Source: CBDUUP01 sp965370435 (GTDB taxonomy: Bacteria > Chloroflexota > Anaerolineae > Anaerolineales > UBA11579). Taken from it: a DNA stretch of 10,205 nucleotides. The DNA lies in contig CBDUUP010000138.1 of assembly GCA_965370435.1 (NCBI GenBank), positions 1-10,205 of the forward strand, in the 5' to 3' direction. Made by a program: the position numbers and the translations under genes. The notes beneath the pieces were generated by a model, which worked only from the letters and a program-made list of their open reading frames with translations, searched no databases and was not told the origin of the DNA. Shown one piece after another: positions 1 to 6,143 of this stretch (position 1 is its first letter; each line of letters opens with the position of its first letter).

Positions 1-393
1 CCCGGTATCTCGCTGGGCCGCGTCTACCCCGTCCACCAGGGCCTCCACCACCCCCGCGGGGTCCAGTCCATGCGGTTCGGCCATAAACCAGGGGCTGAAC
101 CGCAACTCAATGTAGGCGACCCCCTCCGCCTGGGCGTCCTCCACATTCTCGTAAGCGATCCGGCGGCAGGCGTCATAATCCACCAGCACGCCCACCATCC
201 ACTCAAACTTGGCGATAAAGGCCATCACCCCCGGCTGAGGCGTCGTCACTTGGACGTGCGGTCGCAGCGCCTCCACCTCCCAGGCTGGCAGAGGCAAGTT
301 GTGCTGCCGTCCCAACTCCAGGATGGTCTCCAATCGCACGCTCCCATCCAGATGCCGGTGCAGGTCAATCAACGGAAAATTCAAATCAATCAT
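1..393 (-). CDS. add: Adenosine deaminase, N-terminal 131 residues (cut by window edge)
   Basis: Adenosine deaminase hydrolyses (deoxy)adenosine to (deoxy)inosine and ammonia in purine salvage, in the cytoplasm, with a catalytic zinc. Reading the minus strand from the ATG at 393-391 gives an open frame to base 1. Residues 8-18 read LIDLHRHLDGS; H12 and H14 are the HxH zinc ligands of the metal-dependent hydrolase fold. Further on, ILELGRQHNLPLP, RPHVQV, DACRRIAYENVEDA and YIELRFSP match, from memory, the Escherichia coli Add protein almost block by block, so this is Add proper and not a distant amidohydrolase. An AAGGAAA ribosome binding site lies just before the ATG. The C-terminal part, with the remaining zinc ligand and the catalytic Glu, His and Asp, is outside the window. 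The gene follows the aldo/keto reductase on the same strand after 58 bases and may share its transcript. Confidence 0.93.
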   Translation of the reverse strand, partial: MIDLNFPLIDLHRHLDGSVRLETILELGRQHNLPLPAWEVEALRPHVQVTTPQPGVMAFIAKFEWMVGVLVDYDACRRIAYENVEDAQAEGVAYIELRFSPWFMAEPHGLDPAGVVEALVDGVDAAQRDTG

Positions 394-437
394 AAACGTT
401 TCCTTATGAAGTCGTTCAGTGCGCGCTCAACGTTTTC

Positions 438-455
438 GACCACTAAGACCACTAA
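438..455. repeat. Two tandem copies of a 9-bp unit, GACCACTAA
   Basis: The unit GACCACTAA occurs at 438-446 and again at 447-455 with no mismatch. It sits between the aldo/keto reductase and adenosine deaminase genes. On the minus strand the second copy contains the TAG stop of the reductase (454-452), so the repeat begins inside the end of the coding frame. Function unknown; it may be a slippage product or a member of a dispersed short repeat family. Confidence 0.6.
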
Positions 456-1426
456 GACTCCTCCGTCATTTCGTCTAGTTTGGCTTTCTCTTCTTCTGTC
501 ATACGCAGCCCGACCGCTCCCAGATTATCCTCCAACTGCGCCAGGTTGCGCGGCCCGATGATGGGGCTGGTGACGGGCGGTGTGGAAAGCTGCCAGGCCA
601 GCGCCATCTGCGAGATGGAGTGGCCTCCTTTCTCCTGGCCCATGCTTTCCAATGTGTCCAGCAGCGCCCAATTCTCCTCGGTGAAGTAGCTTTGCAATTT
701 TTTGCTCATCTCCCCCCGTGAGCCTCTGGGGATGTTCTGGTTTTTCCGGTACTTCCCGGTCAGGAAGCCGCCGCCCAACGGGCTGTAAGGGATCACGCCC
801 AGTTCATAGGTCTGGCAGACCTCGGCCAGCTCCCGCTCAAACTCAGCCCGGTTCACCAGACTGTAATGGGGTTGAAGGGAATCGTACCGCGCCAGGTCGT
901 GCTTGTCGGAGGTCCATAGGGCTTCCATCAAGCGCCAGGCCGGGTAATTGGAGCAGCCGATATAGCGCACCTTCCCTTGCTGCACCAGGTCATCGTAGGC
1001 CCGCAGAGTCTCCTCGATGGAGGTATCCTCATCGTACCAGTGGGATTGGTAGAGGTCTATGGTCTCTATCTGCATCCGGCGGAGGGAAGCCTCCACCTCC
1101 TGCATGATGTGGGCGCGGGACAGTCCCTGGTTGTCGGCGTCATCGCTCATCTGGCCGCGCACCTTGGTGGCGATCACCAGCTTGTCACGGGGGATTTGGC
1201 GCTCCTTGATCCAGCGCCCGACGATCTCCTCCGAGACTCCGCCGGGATTCCCCTCCACCCAGCGGGAGTAGATGTTGGCGGTGTCAATGAAGTTGATCCC
1301 CGCCTCGAATGCAGCCGAGAGCACTTCCACAGAGGCAGTTTCGTCCGCCGTCCAACCGAACTGCATCGTGCCCATGCAAAGTTCGGATACTTCCAGGTCC
1401 GTGCGGCCAAGTTTACGGTATTCCAT
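452..1426 (-). CDS. Aldo/keto reductase family oxidoreductase
   Basis: A cytoplasmic (beta/alpha)8-barrel NADPH-dependent reductase of aldehydes or ketones; the substrate cannot be read from the sequence. With the start chosen here the protein has 324 residues, usual for the bacterial members of the family. The N-terminus MEYRKLGRTDLEVS is the family hallmark. The catalytic tetrad is visible: D48 and Y53 in FIDTANIYS, K88 in VIATKVRG, and H129 in DLYQSHWYD. The later segment SPIIGPRNLAQLEDNLGAV is the C-terminal cofactor-phosphate region. The frame is open for 20 more codons upstream (to 1486), but the ATG at 1426 has an AAAGGAG site five bases before it and gives the family N-terminus, so the longer start is rejected. 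Adenosine deaminase follows on the same strand. No sign of damage. Confidence 0.95.
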   Translation of the reverse strand: MEYRKLGRTDLEVSELCMGTMQFGWTADETASVEVLSAAFEAGINFIDTANIYSRWVEGNPGGVSEEIVGRWIKERQIPRDKLVIATKVRGQMSDDADNQGLSRAHIMQEVEASLRRMQIETIDLYQSHWYDEDTSIEETLRAYDDLVQQGKVRYIGCSNYPAWRLMEALWTSDKHDLARYDSLQPHYSLVNRAEFERELAEVCQTYELGVIPYSPLGGGFLTGKYRKNQNIPRGSRGEMSKKLQSYFTEENWALLDTLESMGQEKGGHSISQMALAWQLSTPPVTSPIIGPRNLAQLEDNLGAVGLRMTEEEKAKLDEMTEES

Positions 1427-1492
1427 AGGGTCTCCTTTGGATGATTGTGTTAGATATTGTAGCGTATTTTCCCCCCGCGTGTCCATAAGATA

Positions 1493-1522
1493 TGTATAAT
1501 ATTCTATGGAGACAGTAGTAAA
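1493..1522. promoter_or_regulatory. Weak overlapping promoter signals between divergent genes
   Basis: The 145-base gap between the aldo/keto reductase and the 1572 gene contains a perfect TATAAT at 1495-1500 on the plus strand, 71 bases before the ATG at 1572, but with no recognisable -35 box at the right distance. On the minus strand TTTACT (1522-1517), 18 bases, and TATACA (1498-1493) form a weak pair pointing to the reductase; each hexamer matches consensus at four of six positions. Both readings use the same few bases, so the two genes may share a back-to-back promoter. Tentative. Confidence 0.3.
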
Positions 1523-1571
1523 TCTTTTTGCCTGGTAATTTTTCTATTCCATAAAGGATCGGTGAGCGACA

Positions 1572-2249
1572 ATGAATTCAAACAGCAGTAATTCAATGAG
1601 GACTGTCATCACAGTGGTCATTTTGACCATCGTGGGATTTTTCCTATGGGTCGGCGGCATCACCCTGGTTTGGTTCGTATTAGGGTGGGTGAGCGCCGCA
1701 ATGGGGGCTGGCAATTTTATCCCTGAGCGATCCTCTGACCTCTGGGGAATGATCGAAGGATGTTCTTCTGCGTTAGGAACCGCGGCCTTGATCGGCGCCG
1801 GAGTTTTGGCTTTCCGAGAGCTGTCCGAATCCGCCAGCGCCCGCCACCTGGAAGTGGCTGACCGCCTGTTCAACACCTTGAACCACCCCGACAGCATTGA
1901 AGCCCGCCGCTGGATCTATATTCATCTCCCCTTAGATGTCGAAGAAGGAATCAAGCTGTTGAACCAAGATGAAGAAGGGCGGGACGCCTTCAAAAAAGTC
2001 CTCAACTCCCTCGACCGGGTGGCCTTCCTCACCCAGGAGGACTGGATTCCCGAAGAGATGATCATGCCCTGGATGAACCCCATGATCGTCAAGGCCTGGG
2101 AGAAGGTCGGCCCCTACGTCCTGGCGGAACGGGAACGCCGGAGCGAACCCGATTACTACGAAGCCGCCGAGAAACTGGCCCTGCGCTGTATCGAATGGCG
2201 CAAGAAAAACGTAGGCGACGAGACCACTTGGCTGGAGGATGCTTTGTAG
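1572..2249 (+). CDS. Two-helix membrane protein of unknown function
   Basis: 225 residues. Residues about 11-43 and 63-83 are hydrophobic helices, separated by a short polar stretch (GNFIPERSSDLW). Everything after about residue 84 is soluble, charged and helix-like, beginning FRELSESASARHLEVADRLFN. This plan, two N-terminal helices followed by a cytoplasmic helical tail, resembles the DUF4760-like group of bacterial hypothetical proteins, but I assign it only by general appearance. The tail is rich in acidic and Trp residues and has no catalytic motif I can name. The start is supported by GGTGAG at 1561-1566, five bases before the ATG. It diverges from the aldo/keto reductase and is followed by 239 bases before the next gene, so it is probably transcribed alone. 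Base composition matches the GC-richer left flank rather than the genes downstream. Confidence 0.8.
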   Translation: MNSNSSNSMRTVITVVILTIVGFFLWVGGITLVWFVLGWVSAAMGAGNFIPERSSDLWGMIEGCSSALGTAALIGAGVLAFRELSESASARHLEVADRLFNTLNHPDSIEARRWIYIHLPLDVEEGIKLLNQDEEGRDAFKKVLNSLDRVAFLTQEDWIPEEMIMPWMNPMIVKAWEKVGPYVLAERERRSEPDYYEAAEKLALRCIEWRKKNVGDETTWLEDAL

Positions 2250-2322
2250 AGTTTGAGCCGGGAAATATCTCGTTTAGTCAAATGTTATTACTAGCACGAT
2301 TGGTGAACTGAAAACCAAACTA

Positions 2323-2351
2323 TTGACATTTGATATTAATTGATGCATAAT
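2323..2351 (+). promoter_or_regulatory. Strong sigma70-type promoter for the 2489-6032 gene string
   Basis: TTGACA at 2323-2328 is a perfect -35 box. After 17 bases comes CATAAT at 2346-2351, five of six matches to the -10 consensus. A start of transcription near 2358 would leave a leader of about 130 bases before the ATG at 2489. That leader includes a small stem TTGAG/CTCAA (2375-2379 with 2384-2388, loop ATAG) and the GGAGG ribosome binding site at 2475-2479. This is the best promoter in the window and it lies in the only sizeable gap upstream of the central gene string. Confidence 0.7.
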
Positions 2352-2488
2352 AAGTGCGTAGCTTGGCTCGTCGGTTGAGATAGCTCAAACTTCTCCTAAC
2401 ATACGTTACAGACTGCACCGTGGGAAGACCATCTAACAGAAGTCAATCGTAGCCAAAAATTGAATAAGTTTAATGGAGGATTATTTCA

Positions 2489-3397
2489 ATGTTGATTATT
2501 TCCCTTTTAGTTATTAAAGTTGTATTGGCTTTCGTATTGATTCTGGCTGGCTTGACAAAACTGGCAAGCCCGAAAGAAGCGATTGATTCGGTTAAGCGGA
2601 TGGGAATTAAAAGCCAGCCGGTTGCCTTTTTATCTGGATTGGCCCTTCCTATTGTCGAGTTGACGCTTGCAATCTTGTTATTGATTCCTGTTACCACTGA
2701 GATTGCTTATATCGCCTGTGCGATGCTGTTTGCATTTTTTATACTTATACTCGGAATCAACATATTACGGGGGAATAATGTGCCTTGTGGGTGCTTCGGT
2801 CAGCATGATAAAGAGCCTATCAATTGGAAGACCATCATGCGCACCGGAGCGTTTTTATTCGCGTCTATTTCTGGAGCCGTTACTGACCCACAGATTTCTG
2901 CATCGGGTGAAGGTGAAGCAATTTGGGGAGTAATCGTTGTGGCGGGGGCGTTTATGGCGGTTGTTGGTATTATGATGGTAATTTGGCCTGCGGTAGTTGG
3001 TTCGGAGGATTTTTCACTCGAAACAACTAAAGAACAAGGCACAATTGGGAGGCGGAATGCATTGAAAGTGATCGGAGGGACGGTAATTGCAGCCGTGGTC
3101 GCACTTTTTTTACCGCAGTTGAGTGAAGCTGCTATTTGTTGTCGTTGTGAATGGTATCACCATTTTGAGGGCGAACCCTGTTGCGACCCCACTCAGGATA
3201 AAACAATACATCACTATTTTTGTCGTTGTTGTAATACCTGCACAGGGGAATATGGTTATTGGCACAATTGTGGAACTGACACATGCACATTCGAGTGTCC
3301 GTGCGGCCAACCACATGGAGGCTGCAGTTATTACACGCCTTGCCGGGGTTCCGGATGTTACCAGTCTGAGTGTGAATCGGCAGGTTGTCCACGCTAA
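2489..3397 (+). CDS. MauE/DoxX-like membrane protein fused to an 18-cysteine exported domain
   Basis: 302 residues. The first part (1-170) is a MauE/DoxX-like redox membrane domain: hydrophobic helices at about 3-23, 45-68, 71-93, 116-130 and 145-170, plus the PCGCFG motif (C100, C102) typical of MauE-type proteins. MauE in methylamine utilisation is needed to fold the disulfide-rich light chain of methylamine dehydrogenase. A short polar segment ends in GRRNALKVIGG (R188, R189), a twin-arginine-like motif before a further helix (about 193-211) ending in SEAA. The last 86 residues hold 18 cysteines (217 to 300), including CCRC, CC, CRCC and CPC clusters, with many Tyr and His and two Trp (W222, W258). 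An exported, heavily disulfide-bonded or metal-binding domain is likely. GGAGG lies nine bases before the ATG. First gene of the central string; the next frame begins on the base after its stop. Membrane domain assignment is good; the Cys-rich domain is not a family I can name with certainty. Confidence 0.85.
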   Translation: MLIISLLVIKVVLAFVLILAGLTKLASPKEAIDSVKRMGIKSQPVAFLSGLALPIVELTLAILLLIPVTTEIAYIACAMLFAFFILILGINILRGNNVPCGCFGQHDKEPINWKTIMRTGAFLFASISGAVTDPQISASGEGEAIWGVIVVAGAFMAVVGIMMVIWPAVVGSEDFSLETTKEQGTIGRRNALKVIGGTVIAAVVALFLPQLSEAAICCRCEWYHHFEGEPCCDPTQDKTIHHYFCRCCNTCTGEYGYWHNCGTDTCTFECPCGQPHGGCSYYTPCRGSGCYQSECESAGCPR

Positions 3398-3544
3398 ATG
3401 AAACACACTCATGAAATGATCAGCGCGCTGTCTTTCCTTATGTCAATCTTTGAATATGTATTGTTCTCTGTTGTAGAAATACCAATAATTCGTTGCGTGA
3501 GGCGCATAAGCATGGCCGCATTGAAATTATTTAAGGAGTGCTAA
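3398..3544 (+). CDS. Small hydrophobic peptide, 48 residues, probable membrane peptide
   Basis: An ATG at 3398 directly abuts the TAA of the upstream gene (TAAATG), and the frame runs 48 codons to a TAA at 3542-3544, one base before the ATG of the next gene. It exactly fills the gap. The product starts MKHTHEMISALSFLMSIF, has one hydrophobic stretch at about residues 8-31 broken by two Glu, then a basic tail with RCVRR and a C-terminal KLFKEC. No ribosome binding site precedes the ATG, so translation would depend on ribosomes finishing the upstream gene. The codons for KE near its end are the AAGGAG site of the next gene. The exact fit between two genes is the main argument; a 48-codon open frame alone could occur by chance. 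It could regulate translation rather than yield a stable product. Confidence 0.5.
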   Translation: MKHTHEMISALSFLMSIFEYVLFSVVEIPIIRCVRRISMAALKLFKEC

Positions 3545-3545
3545 A

Positions 3546-4208
3546 ATGACAAAGTCAATCTTGAGCCGGGTATATAAGAGTTATTATCTTGAAGGAATCC
3601 CTGCCTATCCTAGTTTTTTCATACCTATTGATTTCCAAACCCCTCACTGGATGGATACGTCTGACGTGGCTAGATTTCGAAAAGAGAGACACTATTTTCC
3701 CCGCGACCCTGAAAAACAGTCTGGGATTCATTATTATACTGTTGGAACAGGTGCCGACGGAATTCAATTCCATCGTAGTTATTGGGATGGAAAAATTTCC
3801 GATGAAACCGAGTCTGACTTCAAATCGCCCCTGCCTAGTTATGAGGAATGGCTGGAAAAAATTGCCAGTAGAGGCAAGGATTGGGTCGAGAAGGGCAAGC
3901 GAGGCCAGGATGACTGTGACTACCAGGGGGTGGAGGTAGATGATGCATTCGGAAATGTACACGTAGTAGTAATGCAAAAAGTATTGCGCGCCAGCGATAT
4001 ATATCTTGGGATGCCTCTGGAAATAGAGGTCCGTATTGATATGGATATGTTTAGAATCGTGGAACAGACTGAAAGAGTGGTTGTTAATGAAGATGGTAAA
4101 ATCGATAAAATACTGCATCACCAGTTGCGACTTTCCAAGTGGGTTTATTTGGAGCCTGATGAAGCGCCAGATAGATTATTTGATCCTGAGCACATTGTTA
4201 GTGAATAA
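3546..4208 (+). CDS. Protein of unknown family, 220 residues
   Basis: I do not recognise this family. There is no signal peptide, no membrane helix and only one Cys (C124), so it is probably cytoplasmic, unlike its neighbours. The N-terminal half is rich in aromatic residues (FFIPIDF, HYFPRD, IHYYTVG, FHRSYWDG). A charged helical segment follows at about 98-120, then a second half that looks like alternating beta strands (VHVVVMQKVL, LEIEVRIDMDMFRIVEQTERVVV, LRLSKWVYLEP) and an acidic C-terminus. No catalytic motif stands out. The start is fixed by AAGGAG at 3533-3538, seven bases before the ATG. It follows the 48-residue frame after one base and precedes the lipoprotein after 12 bases, so co-translation with both is likely. 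The coding is AT-rich like the rest of the central string. Confidence 0.8.
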   Translation: MTKSILSRVYKSYYLEGIPAYPSFFIPIDFQTPHWMDTSDVARFRKERHYFPRDPEKQSGIHYYTVGTGADGIQFHRSYWDGKISDETESDFKSPLPSYEEWLEKIASRGKDWVEKGKRGQDDCDYQGVEVDDAFGNVHVVVMQKVLRASDIYLGMPLEIEVRIDMDMFRIVEQTERVVVNEDGKIDKILHHQLRLSKWVYLEPDEAPDRLFDPEHIVSE

Positions 4209-4212
4209 AGGA
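4207..4212 (+). promoter_or_regulatory. Ribosome binding site that sets the lipoprotein start
   Basis: AAAGGA at 4207-4212 overlaps the TAA stop of the 220-residue protein (4206-4208) and lies eight bases before the ATG at 4221. The alternative ATG at 4212 overlaps this site and has no site of its own, so the protein should begin MNQRRFLKQ and not three residues earlier. Confidence 0.7.
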
Positions 4213-4220
4213 TGGGTTCC

Positions 4221-6032
4221 ATGAACCAGCGACGTTTTCTGAAACAAGTTATATATATCTTGAGCCTTGTTATACTCCTTACACTACCGGCTTGCCAAGC
4301 CTCACCAGATCAGGATGCCACGATCACGGCTACGGGAAGCGCCTCGACTATGGTTGAGCCTGTGTCCTCTTATCCCACGATGACGACTGTTCCGCTTCAG
4401 TCTACGGCCACGGATGTACCTCTATTGGATCGACTGGTTATTTGTCTGGTCGAACCTCCCGTGCCGCTCAACCCATACGCCGATGTCAACGTTAGCAATC
4501 TGGTCATGCAGGCTATCAACGATGGTCCGGTAGATAATGTGGGGTTTCAGTATCAACCGGTTATCCTGGAAAGCATTCCCAGTCTGGAATTGGGAGAAGT
4601 CATTCTTCAACCAGTGGTAGTGCGTAAGGGGGATCATTTCTTTAACCCCTTAGATGGTCGAGTGCACATTTACGCCGGGGCGGAGACCACTATGGATCAA
4701 ATGGTCGTTCGCTTTAGCCTCAAGGAAGGGATAAGTTGGTCGGACGGGACACCCCTGACGGCTCATGATTCGCAATATGCTTATGATTTGCTGAGCGAGT
4801 TGCCCATAGAATTAGTAGAAGGTTGGCAGCCTGCAACCGAATTACTGCTCCTCAAAACTGCCAGTTACCAGGCATTGGATAATTACACAACCGAATGGGT
4901 TGGGATTCCTGGATTGGTTTCAACCGATTTCCCCAAGTTCTTTTTCTCCCCCATGCCTCGCCACCTGGGGACAGACTTGCATACTAATTATCCCAAGGTT
5001 GGCTGGGGCGGATTTCAAATCAAGGTATGGATTCCCGGAAGCCATCTTATCCTCGGACGCAACTCCTATTACTTCCGCGCGGATGAAAATCTGCCTAACG
5101 TAGAGGAAGTCGAGTTCCGCTTCTTAGGACCAACTTTTGACAACATTCCTGGCATGATTTCCGAGACCGGTTGTCATATCATCAGTCTCTCGGTAGGTTC
5201 CATGCTCGCTGCCGAAGAATGGATAGACTCAGCAGAGGCGTTGGATTTTCGCTTGATAACCGTCCCTCGCGAGATAGGTCTCCAACTCGCTTTCAACCTG
5301 GGAAAAGACGCCTCGGCTGTCAGCGACGCCAATGTACGACGAGCGATAGGTTATTGTCTCGACCGAGCTGATTTGGCAGAGTCGGTTCATGGCGTGGTGG
5401 CGGATTCGTATGTGCATCCCCTGGATACTGTTCATATGAGCCTGGGGGACTACTCCTTTGCCCCAGAGCTTGGAAGCCAATTGCTAGAGGAAGCTGGCTG
5501 GAAGGCACAAGAACTTACTTTGACGCTGGCTCTCAGCGACTCACCCATGAAGCGCAAAATCGGAGATAAGATCGTGGCTAATCTGGCAGAGTGTGGCATC
5601 ACGGTCCAGGTGGATTACCTTGCTTATGAAACTTTCTATTTGCCTTGGCCTGAGGGACCAATTTATGGTGGAAGTTATAACATGGTGGTTTTTCCGTTAT
5701 CGGCCAAAGACGGTCCTGCTTGCAATACATACTTGTCAGATAATATCCCTTCAGCTTCCTACCCGGAAAACTTCAACATTACTGGGTTCCAGAATCCAGA
5801 GTTTGATAGGTTGTGCAAAGATGCTTTGGTTGAACTTGATACAGAGGAGCGTGCCCGACTTCACCAAGAAGCACAAGCATTATGGGCCGACCACCTCCCA
5901 GCTATTCCTCTACTTTGGTTAGCGCATTTTACTGGAGTCGATTGCCATGTTGATGGTTACCGGATAGATCCTATTGGCGCTGAACTGTGGAACATCGAGG
6001 ATATTAGATTGTTGAGTGAATGTACCTCATGA
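4221..6032 (+). CDS. Family 5 extracellular solute-binding lipoprotein (peptide/oligosaccharide type)
   Basis: 603 residues from the preferred start. The signal region MNQRRFLKQ, a hydrophobic core, then the lipobox LPAC with C25 as the lipidated residue, places it on the outer face of the membrane. Residues about 26-70 form a Ser/Thr-rich linker. The mature protein carries the hallmarks of the SBP_bac_5 family: FSLKEGISWSDGTPLTAHD (about 165-183) and NVRRAIGYCLDRADL (about 371-385), plus a C-terminal LPAIPLLWLAHF segment. Such proteins capture peptides, nickel complexes or sugars for ABC importers; the ligand is not readable here. No permease or ATPase gene is in the window, before or after it, so it either serves a transporter encoded elsewhere or has another role. 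RRFLK also fits a twin-arginine export motif. Last gene of the central string, ending convergent with the radical SAM gene. Confidence 0.9.
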   Translation: MNQRRFLKQVIYILSLVILLTLPACQASPDQDATITATGSASTMVEPVSSYPTMTTVPLQSTATDVPLLDRLVICLVEPPVPLNPYADVNVSNLVMQAINDGPVDNVGFQYQPVILESIPSLELGEVILQPVVVRKGDHFFNPLDGRVHIYAGAETTMDQMVVRFSLKEGISWSDGTPLTAHDSQYAYDLLSELPIELVEGWQPATELLLLKTASYQALDNYTTEWVGIPGLVSTDFPKFFFSPMPRHLGTDLHTNYPKVGWGGFQIKVWIPGSHLILGRNSYYFRADENLPNVEEVEFRFLGPTFDNIPGMISETGCHIISLSVGSMLAAEEWIDSAEALDFRLITVPREIGLQLAFNLGKDASAVSDANVRRAIGYCLDRADLAESVHGVVADSYVHPLDTVHMSLGDYSFAPELGSQLLEEAGWKAQELTLTLALSDSPMKRKIGDKIVANLAECGITVQVDYLAYETFYLPWPEGPIYGGSYNMVVFPLSAKDGPACNTYLSDNIPSASYPENFNITGFQNPEFDRLCKDALVELDTEERARLHQEAQALWADHLPAIPLLWLAHFTGVDCHVDGYRIDPIGAELWNIEDIRLLSECTS

Positions 6033-6091
6033 TAGTTCGATAGAGGATATCCCTCGCATGCCAATAGTGTTTTCGACTACTACTCAGTGAT

Positions 6092-6110
6092 TTCTACAAG
6101 GTAGAATTTA
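6092..6110. terminator. Possible weak hairpin terminator between convergent genes
   Basis: TTCTAC (6092-6097), loop AAG, GTAGAA (6101-6106) form a perfect 6-bp stem followed by TTTA. It lies 59 bases after the lipoprotein stop and 37 bases before the convergent radical SAM gene ends, where a bidirectional terminator would be expected. The stem is AT-rich and the T-run is short and broken, so this is only a candidate. Confidence 0.3.
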
Positions 6111-6143
6111 TTAATTCCCCCATTGTTTCACTTGTGCTAAATT

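Noticed and set aside
70..561. A 163-codon plus-strand frame across the adenosine deaminase and reductase region
   Set aside because: It lies opposite two clearly identified genes, ignores their boundary and has no recognisable motif.
2250..2282. Possible terminator after the two-helix membrane protein
   Set aside because: TTTGA and TCAAA could pair, but the loop is long, the stem is weak and there is no T-run.
2251..2390. GTTTGAGC at 2251-2258 and its reverse complement GCTCAAAC at 2383-2390 around the central promoter
   Set aside because: An 8-base match 124 bases apart is easily due to chance; no target duplication, transposase or further extension.
3555..4121. A 188-codon open frame on the minus strand opposite the 220-residue protein
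   Set aside because: The plus-strand frame has a clear ribosome binding site and fits the operon spacing; the minus frame has no recognisable product and is an antisense shadow.
6043..6056. GGATATCC near-palindrome after the lipoprotein gene
   Set aside because: Too short for a terminator and has no T-run; 8-base palindromes are common.
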